Positions 9,546 to 17,195 are shown, counted from the first letter of the stretch. The stretch: 64,000 nucleotides of DNA from Pseudoalteromonas sp. T1lg48 (GCF_002964785.1 NZ_PQCC01000004.1:124001-188000); one strand, 5' to 3'. A program made the numbers and translations. The notes: generated by a model from the sequence alone, not told the origin.

Positions 9546-9907
9546 TAAGTACAGACAGAGCCCTCAGGCTCATTTTGTGCTACACCTAATACCAACCCCG
9601 CTGTAAGCAACAACATTGCCGCAGAATTGCCTACAGCTTTAATCTTTTTTGCAATGGCCTCGTAAACCGTTTTTTCTTCTTCTGATTTCGATTTCTCAAT
9701 ACCAAGGTTAATTATTACTTCCTGCTCATTGAGATTGGCTTCACTCGCAATGAACAAAGCCTGCTCTGCCGTCAGGTGTCTAGTTCCTGCCTTGATGTTT
9801 GCCAACACGCCTTTAGATAATTTCGGTATGTCCATAGCAGCTTGTTTATCTTGAGAATACCCCTTCGACTTCTTGTAAATCTCAATCAGTTCGTAGCTGT
9901 AGTTCAT
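9545..9907 (-). CDS. Phage repressor-like protein (DUF3693 type HTH)
   Basis: 120 residues from the ATG at 9907 (MNYSYELIEIYKKSKGYSQD). A longer in-frame start at 9952 adds 15 residues and is less likely. The first 70 residues look like a helix-turn-helix fold (KQAAMDIPKLSKGVLANIKAGTRHLTAEQALFIASEANL), resembling DUF3693 proteins of Vibrio filamentous phages. A short hydrophobic segment (SAAMLLLTAGLVLGV) lies near the C-terminus. It is the leftmost prophage gene, opposite to the replication genes, with three tandem repeats in the space between. That is the layout of RstR-type immunity repressors. Assignment rests on position and fold, not on a firm family match. Confidence 0.65.
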   Translation of the reverse strand: MNYSYELIEIYKKSKGYSQDKQAAMDIPKLSKGVLANIKAGTRHLTAEQALFIASEANLNEQEVIINLGIEKSKSEEEKTVYEAIAKKIKAVGNSAAMLLLTAGLVLGVAQNEPEGSVCT

Positions 9908-9952
9908 GGCTCTAGCCCTTGAATTTATTGGTGATTCTATTTTAGTCCACAT

Positions 9953-10043
9953 TTTTGATGATTCATATCTTGACGGTCATCTATTTTGATGTCTAGAATA
10001 TCACAGACATCACTTTTGATGTTTAGGGAATCACAGGAGTCAC
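9953..10043. promoter_or_regulatory. Three tandem operator-like repeats, period 30-31 bp
   Basis: TTTTGATG recurs at 9953, 9984 and 10014. The last two 30-bp units are close copies: TTTTGATGTCTAGAATATCA and TTTTGATGTTTAGGGAATCA, each followed by a CAG...TCAC end. The first unit is degenerate. They fill the gap between the divergent repressor and the first replication-side gene, the expected place for repressor operators; their 30-bp spacing (about three helical turns) puts the sites on one face of the DNA. Confidence 0.65.
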
Positions 10044-10045
10044 TT

Positions 10046-10447
10046 ATGACAGTTCAAGATATTTTAAAGCAGTCACAAAACAGCTTTACTAACATTTGGG
10101 TTAACGCAGGGATATTGCGCCGTCATACCATTGGCACTAATGCCTATCAGATGTTGGCGCTTTCTATCAAAAAAGAACGCGCCACTATTGAAAAGTTACG
10201 TGTGCTTTTCTTGCCTAACATTGCCGATGCTGAATTGCACAGCGCTATCATCCAGTTGGATGCAGACTTAGAAAAATTCACAAACCAACACCCTAGCTTT
10301 ATCGACATGTCGGGTTATCACTCGCTTATCGGCGCACTGGAGTTCTTTGGTCAAGAATGGTTAAATCGTAGAAACGCCAGCCTTAAGCCCCCTGCTTGTG
10401 ATTCCCGTCATTGCTCAAACATTGAGTATGCAGGGGGCGCTTTATGA
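10046..10447 (+). CDS. Inovirus early protein of unknown function
   Basis: 133 residues from the ATG at 10046, which has AGGAG 6 bases upstream; the longer in-frame ATG at 9986 lies inside the repeats. The product (MTVQDILKQSQNSFTNIWVN...) is soluble with mixed helices and no family I recognise. It is the first gene of the rightward replication module, so a role in control or support of replication is likely by position only. It overlaps the next gene by 4 bases (ATGA type), showing translational coupling. Confidence 0.7.
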   Translation: MTVQDILKQSQNSFTNIWVNAGILRRHTIGTNAYQMLALSIKKERATIEKLRVLFLPNIADAELHSAIIQLDADLEKFTNQHPSFIDMSGYHSLIGALEFFGQEWLNRRNASLKPPACDSRHCSNIEYAGGAL

Positions 10448-10641
10448 ATTATTACATTCGCCCTTTAATAATTATCGTTTTGTGCTTTTTTAGCGCTTTC
10501 ATAGCTCAATACTTTCATGATTTAGATAAAGAAATTTTGTCTGTCTTTTTTACTCTTTTCGGTAGTGCCTGCGGAATAATCTTTTTTGTAGTTCTTGAGG
10601 ATTCTTATAATTCTTATTTAGAGGACTCAAAAAGTGATTGA
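10444..10641 (+). CDS. Small two-helix membrane protein of the prophage
   Basis: 65 residues with two hydrophobic segments (PLIIIVLCFFSAFIAQYF and VFFTLFGSACGIIFFVVL) and an acidic C-terminus. It overlaps the gene before by 4 bases and the rep gene after it by 8 bases, so it is part of a coupled operon. No family recognised. Confidence 0.65.
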   Translation: MNYYIRPLIIIVLCFFSAFIAQYFHDLDKEILSVFFTLFGSACGIIFFVVLEDSYNSYLEDSKSD

Positions 10642-11770
10642 TTGGCTAACCGCAGTATTCCCAATTCGTCACCGCTTTATAAATAATGGTCACATTATTA
10701 GTGTTGACCGTTTTGGTGAAGAAGAATGGCACACTCACAAGCGCAATACGTGTCGTGGTTCGTACGAGTCAGCTATTCAGATTTGCAGCAATGACATTAC
10801 CGAGTGCCATAACTTCGGGCACACTCTATTCATAGATGGGAACCCAACCAAGTTCCTCCAAGGCCATAACATAGCAGGCACAGATGATGTCTGCTTGTTA
10901 GCCTTTTTAACTGTTAACGCTATTTTCCAGCAGTTCGAGCTATACGACACCCAATTTGAAGATGGGGAATATACCCCTATTCGCTTTGCTCATGGTCAGG
11001 TTATTGTGCTTAATGAGTTCACAGAGCGCAGCATTAAATCCGGCAATTTTATAATAAAGAAAATAGATATTAACTATATGTATCAGTTAGAAAACCAGAC
11101 TGATGCAGAAGCGTATATCGATGCTTGCTCGGAGAAAACACGCACCCGCCACGGCCGCGCTTTAAATGACAAAGGTACAGTATATTGGGGTAAGCACTCC
11201 CGCCGTTGGGCTATAAAGCTCTACAGTAAATACAACGAATTGATGCGCGGTGGCAAAGGTCACGGTTTGCCAGTTGAACTATTAAATAGTCCGCTATTGG
11301 ACTTTTGCCGCGCCAAACTTCGCTTTGAACTCCGTCTCATGAAAGCGGAACTCCGGAAACTTGCCTTAGCGTTTTTCGATGCAGAGGAGTTCAAAGCATC
11401 CTTCTTTAATGCCCCCGTCACTGATGACGATGGAAACCAATTTATTTTGACACCCGAGTCACTTTTTAACCGCTACATAGCGAGAATCGATATGAATGCA
11501 CAAGTCCCTATTACTGGACGAAAGTCCCTAGAGCTACCGAACAAGGTACGTGGCACATATGAGTTATGGCGCACCGGCCACAATGTACGAGACATAATTT
11601 CGCGCCCAACGTTTTACCGCCATAGAAAGGAATTGGCCGAGTTCGGTATCGATATCAGCTTACCTCCAGCGAACGCAGAAGAACATAAGGCGCAAGTCGT
11701 CCCACTGGTCAGAGTCTTAGAAGCTCGTCCGGCCTGCACCGCTGAAATCCAACAATATTTAATTAACTAA
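10634..11770 (+). CDS. Phage replication initiation protein (gpII/X, RstA-like)
   Basis: 378 residues. It carries the pattern of the phage/plasmid replication protein II/X family: HTLFIDGNPTKFLQGHNIAG followed by acidic residues, a DINYMY segment, and GTVYWGKHSRRWAIKLYSKY, which is likely to hold the nicking tyrosines. The enzyme should nick the plus strand at the phage origin and start rolling-circle replication. The ATG follows the overlapped stop of the 65-residue gene. A likely origin lies at 17196-17350. An ssDNA-binding protein gene follows by 16 bp, the usual pair in filamentous phages. Confidence 0.85.
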   Translation: MIDWLTAVFPIRHRFINNGHIISVDRFGEEEWHTHKRNTCRGSYESAIQICSNDITECHNFGHTLFIDGNPTKFLQGHNIAGTDDVCLLAFLTVNAIFQQFELYDTQFEDGEYTPIRFAHGQVIVLNEFTERSIKSGNFIIKKIDINYMYQLENQTDAEAYIDACSEKTRTRHGRALNDKGTVYWGKHSRRWAIKLYSKYNELMRGGKGHGLPVELLNSPLLDFCRAKLRFELRLMKAELRKLALAFFDAEEFKASFFNAPVTDDDGNQFILTPESLFNRYIARIDMNAQVPITGRKSLELPNKVRGTYELWRTGHNVRDIISRPTFYRHRKELAEFGIDISLPPANAEEHKAQVVPLVRVLEARPACTAEIQQYLIN

Positions 11771-11786
11771 GACGGGAGTCACAACC

Positions 11787-12131
11787 ATGAACCAACTACG
11801 TTTCGGCACTAACTTCACTGGCATCTGTAAAGGTGTTAAGCAGAACCTTAAGACCAACAAGCAAACAGGCGAACAATACAACGAGATTTTTGTCGGTATC
11901 GCTATCCCTAAGGCAAACGGCTTTGAGGGTGAAGAAACTATTTTCGATATCCAAATCGGTAAAAAAGCACAGGACGCTGGTCTACCTGGCATTTTGGCTG
12001 AGTCGCAAGGTAAGACGATTACAGTTCCTATCTTCCAGCGCCACCGCTCTTGGAAAGAAAAGGTTTATTCCAACACCTACCTTGGCACCAGTGAAGCTAA
12101 GGATATTGTTATTCACCAGAAGGCTAGCTAG
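11787..12131 (+). CDS. ssDNA-binding protein (gpV/RstB-like, DUF1293 type)
   Basis: 114 residues, beta-rich, no signal or membrane segment (MNQLRFGTNFTGICKGVKQN...). Length, composition and position right after rep match the ssDNA-binding proteins of Vibrio filamentous phages, which coat the new single strand and direct it from replication to packaging. GGGAG precedes the ATG. An out-of-frame longer reading at 11833-12204 is a shadow. Confidence 0.75.
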   Translation: MNQLRFGTNFTGICKGVKQNLKTNKQTGEQYNEIFVGIAIPKANGFEGEETIFDIQIGKKAQDAGLPGILAESQGKTITVPIFQRHRSWKEKVYSNTYLGTSEAKDIVIHQKAS

Positions 12132-12133
12132 TT

Positions 12134-12346
12134 ATGTGGGCTATTTTCCTTGCCGTAGCAGCTCTTTTTTACCTTTTTTCCTTCGGCTCTTCCTACCTAG
12201 CTAGCGCCTTAGAAAACGAGTACTTAAAAGAGTTCTTTTATATATCGTCCGGTGCATTTGGGCTTTTTAGCTTTGCTTTCGCAGCTCTTACCATATTCGC
12301 CGTTATGCTCTTTTTCGATTCCAACAAGGTATACAAGGGGAGTTGA
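12134..12346 (+). CDS. Small two-helix membrane protein of the prophage
   Basis: 70 residues with two hydrophobic stretches (MWAIFLAVAALFYLFSFGSS and ISSGAFGLFSFAFAALTIFA). It starts 2 bp after the ssb stop codon. It may be a minor virion or assembly protein; no family recognised. Confidence 0.65.
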   Translation: MWAIFLAVAALFYLFSFGSSYLASALENEYLKEFFYISSGAFGLFSFAFAALTIFAVMLFFDSNKVYKGS

Positions 12347-12347
12347 T

Positions 12348-12581
12348 ATGGAATCTGTAATCATCACCGCCGAGCAAATCAAAATGTTAACGGATACGCT
12401 ATTCATTGTCGTCATGGGCGGCACCTTCGTTGGTCTAGCTGTTTACGATTTGCTTTTAGGTTCAACTTATTTCCTGCTTGGCAAGCTGGAAAAATCAGCC
12501 ACCTTTAAGCGCTTTATCGAAAAAGCTCGCGCTCGTAAACGCATTACACACCCCGAGCGCTTCGACGACACCAAAGACTAA
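12348..12581 (+). CDS. Small single-span protein of the prophage
   Basis: 77 residues from the ATG at 12348 (MESVIITAEQIKMLTDTLFI...). This start has GGGGAG 5 bases upstream and begins just after the preceding stop; the longer frame from 12252 overlaps the upstream gene. One clear hydrophobic helix (LFIVVMGGTFVGLAVYDLLL), then a strongly basic tail (KARARKRITH) suited to the cytoplasmic side or DNA contact. Minor coat or assembly role is possible by position. Confidence 0.65.
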   Translation: MESVIITAEQIKMLTDTLFIVVMGGTFVGLAVYDLLLGSTYFLLGKLEKSATFKRFIEKARARKRITHPERFDDTKD

Positions 12582-12619
12582 TGCTGTACCCCATAACCCC
12601 GATAATTGAGGAACTACTT

Positions 12620-12724
12620 ATGAGTATTGAACTAATCGCCGCCCTATCTTGTGCTGCTGGTTTCGTAGCTGGTTATATCATGGCTACCAAGAACGCCAAG
12701 CAAAAAGCTGATAAGGCGCAGTAA
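12620..12724 (+). CDS. Tiny single-span protein, candidate virion-tip protein (pVII/pIX-like)
   Basis: 34 residues: MSIELIAALSCAAGFVAGYI then a lysine-rich end. GAGGA lies 5 bases before the ATG. Size, one N-terminal hydrophobic helix, basic end and place before the coat gene fit the pVII/pIX class of filamentous phages. Sequence similarity cannot be judged at this length. Confidence 0.6.
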   Translation: MSIELIAALSCAAGFVAGYIMATKNAKQKADKAQ

Positions 12725-12726
12725 TC

Positions 12727-12825
12727 ATGTCAACTACCGAGTTTGAAACTCTCGTTTATATCATTGTTGCAATCGCTTGTTGTATAGCGGCCTTTCTTGG
12801 CTATCAGGCGGGGTCGCAACGATGA
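12727..12825 (+). CDS. Tiny single-span protein, candidate virion-tip protein
   Basis: 32 residues (MSTTEFETLVYIIVAIACCI, then AAFLGYQAGSQR), one hydrophobic helix with a small polar tail. It starts 2 bp after the previous stop and overlaps the next start codon as ATGA at 12822-12825, so the three tiny genes are translationally coupled. Likely a pVII/pIX-like minor coat protein by position. Confidence 0.55.
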   Translation: MSTTEFETLVYIIVAIACCIAAFLGYQAGSQR

Positions 12826-12944
12826 TAGATAGCTTTCTTGCTCAGGTAATTGGCTCACTCGTATTTTGCTGGTTCGTTGGGTACTGCACTGGTCGTGTAC
12901 ACCTAGCGGTCCGGCAATTTATAGAACGTGCAACCCGCACATAA
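12822..12944 (+). CDS. Tiny membrane protein upstream of coat gene
   Basis: 40 residues (MIDSFLAQVIGSLVFCWFVG, then YCTGRVHLAVRQFIERATRT), one hydrophobic helix and a basic C-terminal helix. The start overlaps the preceding stop (ATGA). Function by position only: minor virion or assembly protein. Confidence 0.5.
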   Translation: MIDSFLAQVIGSLVFCWFVGYCTGRVHLAVRQFIERATRT

Positions 12945-12970
12945 TCAACCACCAACATAGGTATATCACT

Positions 12971-13252
12971 ATGAAAAAGCCACAAGCTGTCGCGATGACA
13001 ACTTTCGCTAAAACTAAAGCAATCAAAGCAAAAACTGCGATTACTTCGGTTTTAGTTACTGGTATGGCGTTAGCCACCTCTGCCGCCCACGCTGCCCTAG
13101 ACCCCGTCAAGGTAACAGCTGTTGAAACCGAAGTACTGGCCGACGTAGCAACCGCTGCCGGTTCTGGTATGACGGTACTGGGAACCGTACTTGCAACCTC
13201 TGTAGGTATGTCACTACTTAGCCGCTTCATCAACAAAGGTGCCAACGGCTAA
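12971..13252 (+). CDS. Major coat protein (pVIII-like)
   Basis: 93 residues from the ATG at 12971. A long basic leader (MKKPQAVAMTTFAKTKAIKA...) and hydrophobic core end in TSAAHA|ALDP, a good signal-peptidase site. The mature protein of about 50 residues has an amphipathic front (VKVTAVETEVLADVATAAG), a hydrophobic helix (GMTVLGTVLATSVGMSLL) and a basic end (SRFINKG), the three zones of filamentous-phage major coat proteins. A strong terminator follows 20 bp after the stop, as in other filamentous phages where it boosts coat mRNA over downstream genes. Confidence 0.85.
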   Translation: MKKPQAVAMTTFAKTKAIKAKTAITSVLVTGMALATSAAHAALDPVKVTAVETEVLADVATAAGSGMTVLGTVLATSVGMSLLSRFINKGANG

Positions 13253-13271
13253 CCCTCCCAACCTCTCCTGT

Positions 13272-13293
13272 AGGAGGCTTCGGCCTCCTTTTT
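13272..13293 (+). terminator. Terminator between coat and pIII genes
   Basis: AGGAGGC, loop TTCG, GCCTCCT and five T. This is the central terminator position typical of filamentous phages. Confidence 0.9.
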
Positions 13294-13304
13294 AAGGTGA
13301 TTCT

Positions 13305-14699
13305 ATGAAAACCTTTATTTTAACTATTCTTTTAGTCCTTTCTTTTGGTTCATTTGCCAACCCTGCCGAGATAATTACCCCACTTGGTAACCCTCGTGTA
13401 ACTCCAGTCCCTAAGCAAGCTATTCAGTATCGTAGTTTTGCAGCCAACGACCCAAAATTTGGTATCGCTACTTTGCGTACTTCTGGCGCTTCAGTTGGTC
13501 GGACTGTTTTAAAGTCTGTTCTTGGTCGTAACCCGTACTGGTTGGCTGTCATGCTTGCCGCTGGTTACTTTCTGGATACTGATGGCATTTGGAAAAAGCA
13601 AACTTCAAACGCTAATACTCAATTAAGGTGCAGCTTACTGCCGCCCTCCGATACTGTTTTCTATCCCTGCACTCAGACCCAGGTGCATGATTATTTATTG
13701 GATTATTGGGTTAACCAAATGGCTAAAAATTACACCCTGACTGGTAACAACCAATTAAATATCACTAATTTTGATTCTAACCCTAGCGCACCAAAAACTG
13801 TTTATTATGACTACACAATCGAGGCTTATAACGTTTATAACGATGTAATTACTCTGTCTAATTCCCTAACTTTCAATATTCAGATGTTTGAAGAAATAGA
13901 AACGCAGACAGAAGTTTTTGACACCCTCGCCGCTGCTGATTTGTACCTTGCTCGCATGGGTATTACTTCTGGTCCTGATGTGCTTACTCCTGAAGCTTTT
14001 CTTCAGCCTGGTACCACCGAGGCTTATCCTGACTTTTATGAATCAGTCAGCCCTATGCCTGAACTTTCTCCTGCTCTTTCAAGCGCTCTGTCTTCTCTTG
14101 CTTCTGGTTTACATCAAACAACTGACCCTAATGCTGCTCACTATATTGACCCTGCTATGCTTCCCCAAGTGCAAGCTGCGCTCAATTCTGCATTTAATGA
14201 CCAACCTTTCTATGACCCTTATGCCGATACCGTTGTAGATCCAGTTGCTGAACCTATGCCCGACCCCAATCCTGAACCTGCTCCTGAAATCAACGTTAAC
14301 GTTGAATTTCCTCCTTTCGAGGGTTTGACCCAGCAACAATACGAACAATCTAACCAGAAATGGCACAACGAGCTGGCTAACGGCTTACCTGAAATCCAAC
14401 AGGATTGGACTCAACACCAAGATGATTTCACATCATCAGTTCAGGCCGTTGAAACTACAGACGTACCTACCGAAATTTTTGATATTAGCTCTCTTTGGCA
14501 AATTGGTACTGGCTCCTGTATCGGCTACACCGATGTCTCCAATTTATCGAACGGTACTATCACGCTCATCTATGACAAGCATTGCCCCGCCTATGACTCT
14601 TGGGGTCGAACGCTTGTTAGCTGGTTCTTGGGCATCATCACCGCGCTATACATATTCCACTTGTGGGATAAAACCATACTAATGACTGCATCATCATAA
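13305..14699 (+). CDS. Minor coat/adsorption protein (pIII-like)
   Basis: 464 residues. N-terminal signal peptide (MKTFILTILLVLSFGSFANP), a polar extracellular part with Cys pairs, a proline/acidic hinge around residue 310 (PVAEPMPDPNPEPAPEINVN), a conserved C-terminal Cys-containing domain (about 395-425) and a final transmembrane helix (LVSWFLGIITALYIFHLW). This is the architecture of filamentous-phage tip proteins that bind pili and TolQRA and release virions. It lies between the coat terminator and the pVI gene as expected. Receptor-binding parts evolve fast, so no specific receptor can be named. Confidence 0.8.
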   Translation: MKTFILTILLVLSFGSFANPAEIITPLGNPRVTPVPKQAIQYRSFAANDPKFGIATLRTSGASVGRTVLKSVLGRNPYWLAVMLAAGYFLDTDGIWKKQTSNANTQLRCSLLPPSDTVFYPCTQTQVHDYLLDYWVNQMAKNYTLTGNNQLNITNFDSNPSAPKTVYYDYTIEAYNVYNDVITLSNSLTFNIQMFEEIETQTEVFDTLAAADLYLARMGITSGPDVLTPEAFLQPGTTEAYPDFYESVSPMPELSPALSSALSSLASGLHQTTDPNAAHYIDPAMLPQVQAALNSAFNDQPFYDPYADTVVDPVAEPMPDPNPEPAPEINVNVEFPPFEGLTQQQYEQSNQKWHNELANGLPEIQQDWTQHQDDFTSSVQAVETTDVPTEIFDISSLWQIGTGSCIGYTDVSNLSNGTITLIYDKHCPAYDSWGRTLVSWFLGIITALYIFHLWDKTILMTASS

Positions 14700-14708
14700 G
14701 GGGGCTTT

Positions 14709-15029
14709 ATGGGTGCTATTGCTGCTTGGATTGGCTCTGCCATTACTGGCTTTGTCAGTCTCATTACAACTTTGCTCGGCCAAAAGCTCGCCTTTAGCGC
14801 CGTGTATATCGCTGTATATTCCGCTATCGTCGTCGCTTTTACGCTTGCTATAAACGGCCTTTTAACTTCGCTTATGGTATCTGCCCCAGCCCAAGGCTTT
14901 ATACAGGCTGGCTTTTCTTTGGTTCCCAGCTTTGCATCAACTTGTATAGGCGCTATTGCTACCTCTCACGCGCTTAGGTGGGCATACCTCTACAAGCACA
15001 AGCTACTTAACATTAAGGTCAAGTCATGA
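14709..15029 (+). CDS. Minor coat protein pVI-like (DUF2523)
   Basis: 106 residues with three hydrophobic helices (GSAITGFVSLITTLLG, FSAVYIAVYSAIVVAFTLAI and FASTCIGAIATSHALRWAYL) and a basic end. Length and topology match the DUF2523 family found between pIII and Zot in many inoviruses. The stop overlaps the Zot start by 4 bases (ATGA). It caps the virion end with pIII in the known model. Confidence 0.75.
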   Translation: MGAIAAWIGSAITGFVSLITTLLGQKLAFSAVYIAVYSAIVVAFTLAINGLLTSLMVSAPAQGFIQAGFSLVPSFASTCIGAIATSHALRWAYLYKHKLLNIKVKS

Positions 15030-16273
15030 GCTGTTGGTTCATTGAAGGCCGCCGAGGTGGTGGTAAATCTAAATACGCAGTTCGCATGATTCGTGGTCGT
15101 TTACGTAATGGTCGCGCTGTTGCCACTAACCTAAATCTTAATCTTGATAAATTGGTGCCAGGTGGTAAAACGCCAGTTATACGTTTACCAGATAGGCCAC
15201 GTTCTGAGGATTTTTTAGCGCTTGGCAAGGCCTATCCTGAGCTTGACCCTGATAAGCCTGAAACCTATGACGAATCCAAGTTCGGTCTAGTTGTCGTTGA
15301 TGAAATGCTTGTCTCGTTTAACTCTCGTGGTTGGAAAGATAAAGACCGTCAGGCTTGTGTCGATTGGTTCGTTCAATCTCGAAAATTTGGTTGGCACTTG
15401 GTTTTTATAGGGCAAGACGTTGAAGCCGTAGACAAGCAACTTCGCCAAGCTCTTATTACTGAAATTTATTCCTGTAGGGCTTCTACTGCTATCTTTGGTC
15501 GCGGTATGGCTAACACCATAATACAGCTGCTAGCCAAGCTATTTACCCTTGGCAAGGGTATCCCTAAATTTCATGTTTGCCGTTTTTATGATGGTCAACA
15601 ACTCAAACGTAAATCCGATGGGGTTGAATATTTCAGGCTTAATGAGCTTCACTCCTGCTACCAGACAGGCCAGCAATTTAATCTTGATTTAGTGGTTAAC
15701 AAGAAAGGCGACTTGGTAGATATGCGCTCCATTTACAGCGTATTGCCTGATTCTTACCTCTATCCTTGGTATCATGCTACAGGAGATAAGCCCGTGTCCG
15801 AAACTACAGAACAACTCCCTCAACGCGAACAGCCTAAAGAGAAAATTATCCAGCCTTGGCACTATGTTGTAGGTGCTATTTCTGCTGTATTTCTCTATTT
15901 TGGCCTTGGTTCTGACGACCCAGAAGCCGCTGAGCAAGTAGCTACAGCAACAACCCAAACCAGCACGTTAAACACTGTTGCTTCTGCCCTTGTGCCGAAC
16001 TCCACCCAAGCGGCCACAAGCGTTGAACCTGAAATCTATATCACTTGCAGCGTTCAAAATATCAATACAGGGGTTTTTGATTATTGCTTTGAAAAGAATG
16101 GCAAACCTTTCCATCCTAACGATGCCGGCTTTGCTATTAATCAAATCAAAGCCTGCTCTGCTCAGTTAATCGACCCATTTGATAACACTAAAATCAATGT
16201 CACATGCAATCCATATCGTGTACCATCTTTTACATACGATAGGACAGCCGCACCGCAAGACGCTGATAGCTAG
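15026..16273 (+). CDS. Zot-family assembly ATPase (pI-like)
   Basis: 415 residues. Walker A GRRGGGKS at about 8-15, Walker B LVVVDEM near 87-93, one transmembrane helix near 273-293 (HYVVGAISAVFLYFGL) and a periplasmic C-terminal domain with several cysteines. This is the inner-membrane motor that threads ssDNA into coat protein and engages a secretin. The name (zonula occludens toxin) comes from the CTX phage homologue; its presence says nothing about virulence here. No secretin gene is found in the prophage. Confidence 0.88.
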   Translation: MSCWFIEGRRGGGKSKYAVRMIRGRLRNGRAVATNLNLNLDKLVPGGKTPVIRLPDRPRSEDFLALGKAYPELDPDKPETYDESKFGLVVVDEMLVSFNSRGWKDKDRQACVDWFVQSRKFGWHLVFIGQDVEAVDKQLRQALITEIYSCRASTAIFGRGMANTIIQLLAKLFTLGKGIPKFHVCRFYDGQQLKRKSDGVEYFRLNELHSCYQTGQQFNLDLVVNKKGDLVDMRSIYSVLPDSYLYPWYHATGDKPVSETTEQLPQREQPKEKIIQPWHYVVGAISAVFLYFGLGSDDPEAAEQVATATTQTSTLNTVASALVPNSTQAATSVEPEIYITCSVQNINTGVFDYCFEKNGKPFHPNDAGFAINQIKACSAQLIDPFDNTKINVTCNPYRVPSFTYDRTAAPQDADS

Positions 16274-16310
16274 CGAGCCAAACAGCTCAGCTGTTGGCCG
16301 ATAGCTAGCG
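16265..16310. repeat. Repeat-flanked hairpin after zot
   Basis: GATAGCTAGCG occurs at 16265-16275 (ending the zot gene) and again at 16300-16310. Between them AACAGCT-C-AGCTGTT (16281-16295) is a near-perfect hairpin. It lacks a T-run, so it is not a usual terminator. It may be an RNA-processing site, a packaging signal or a recombination scar. Confidence 0.45.
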
Positions 16311-16330
16311 GCGGCTTTTAGGGAAAGCAT

Positions 16331-16648
16331 ATGAAATCACTTTATTACCGTCTAACCTCAATACTTAGTGTCTCTTACGTTTCTTACCCTAAACCAACTC
16401 TTAAATTTTCAGGTTTAATTTCAGATCTTCACCGTAATGAGCTGTCCCAGTTCTTTACCTCCACTGCATTTAGGAAGGGCCTACCCAGGCGTTGTAAAAT
16501 AGAGTTTCATTTAGTTAGGGACGGTTCACGCCTAAGACTTGTATTCACCAGTTACCCCAGCGAACAGATCCAACAGCGAATTAGAAATGTATTTCGTTTT
16601 TCTGATTATGAACTTTCAAAATCAAAGTCTAATCTTGCAAAAAAATAG
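16331..16648 (+). CDS. Hypothetical basic protein downstream of zot
   Basis: 105 residues, strongly basic, no signal peptide or membrane helix (MKSLYYRLTSILSVSYVSYP ... RRCKIEFHLVRDGSRLRLVF). GGGAAAG lies 6 bases before the ATG. No family recognised. It is the last gene of the rightward structural operon, and its charge suggests nucleic-acid contact. Confidence 0.55.
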   Translation: MKSLYYRLTSILSVSYVSYPKPTLKFSGLISDLHRNELSQFFTSTAFRKGLPRRCKIEFHLVRDGSRLRLVFTSYPSEQIQQRIRNVFRFSDYELSKSKSNLAKK

Positions 16649-16711
16649 TACCAAAAATTAACCTGGCTTCAGCTGCTCGATTAAAATTTTGGTACCACAA
16701 ATTGACCTGGC
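16649..16711. repeat. 19-bp imperfect direct repeats
   Basis: TACCAAAAATTAACCTGGC at 16649-16667 and TACCACAAATTGACCTGGC at 16693-16711 match at 17 of 19 positions, 44 bp apart. They fill the space between the end of the rightward operon and its terminator. Possible protein-binding sites; role unknown. Confidence 0.5.
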
Positions 16712-16733
16712 CCAGGATTACCTGGGCTTTTTT
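16711..16733 (+). terminator. Terminator of the rightward phage operon
   Basis: CCCAGG, loop ATTA, CCTGGG, then C and seven T. It separates the rightward operon from the two convergent leftward regulator genes. Confidence 0.85.
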
Positions 16734-16738
16734 TGGTA

Positions 16739-16972
16739 CTAAATTTCACTAAGCACCTTAACCGCTTCTTTGATTCGGTTAATCTTTTCCTTTCTCCTGG
16801 TGAGTTGATTACTAAGAACTTCATTTGCGTTCTTGTAGTTATCCAGCTGCTCCTTTAGTTGGGGCATCTTCATTGCTGCTTTAGCTACTGCCTTAGAAGC
16901 CGTCTTTTCTCCAGTCATCTGTTTAAGCTGCTCTACAATCCGCTCATCTAAATCGGTAATCTTAATTAGCAT
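16739..16972 (-). CDS. Small helical protein, second gene of a leftward pair
   Basis: 77 residues, highly charged: MLIKITDLDERIVEQLKQMT with conserved-looking Ala/Lys helices, then a heptad-rich coiled coil (QLKEQLDNYKNANEVLSNQL). The first 25 residues resemble a ribbon-helix-helix front (a short strand, then two helices). It starts 1 bp after the stop of the 61-residue gene upstream, so the two form a leftward unit. Probably a small DNA-binding or partner protein; no family named with confidence. Confidence 0.6.
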   Translation of the reverse strand: MLIKITDLDERIVEQLKQMTGEKTASKAVAKAAMKMPQLKEQLDNYKNANEVLSNQLTRRKEKINRIKEAVKVLSEI

Positions 16973-16973
16973 C

Positions 16974-17159
16974 TCATACCGCCTTAGCCATGCGGCCTGT
17001 TTTAATGTTCCTAACCATCATTGGAGTATGGTCTGGGTGTTCGCATGTAAACTGTGCCATAAGTTTAAAATCATCCTCTGCTTCAACTGGCACCCAAACT
17101 GTAATTTTCTTAAAACCCATATTGCGTTTTCTTGCTTCGTATTCACTGTTTCTGCTCAT
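16974..17159 (-). CDS. Small ribbon-helix-helix-like regulator, first gene of a leftward pair
   Basis: 61 residues: basic front MSRNSEYEARKRNMGFKKIT, then a strand-like VWVPVEAEDDFKLMAQF as in ribbon-helix-helix proteins. Its promoter must lie in the ori-like region at 17160-17350. It runs against the phage operon, so it may control switching or copy number. An antitoxin-like role is possible, but no toxin partner is evident. Confidence 0.55.
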   Translation of the reverse strand: MSRNSEYEARKRNMGFKKITVWVPVEAEDDFKLMAQFTCEHPDHTPMMVRNIKTGRMAKAV

Positions 17160-17195
17160 TTCTTAATCTCCATTTCTGACTGTTGTCACTGGTGA

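Noticed and set aside
15026..16273. Zot as a toxin
   Set aside because: The Walker motifs, membrane span and location show it to be the phage assembly ATPase; toxicity cannot be read from the sequence.
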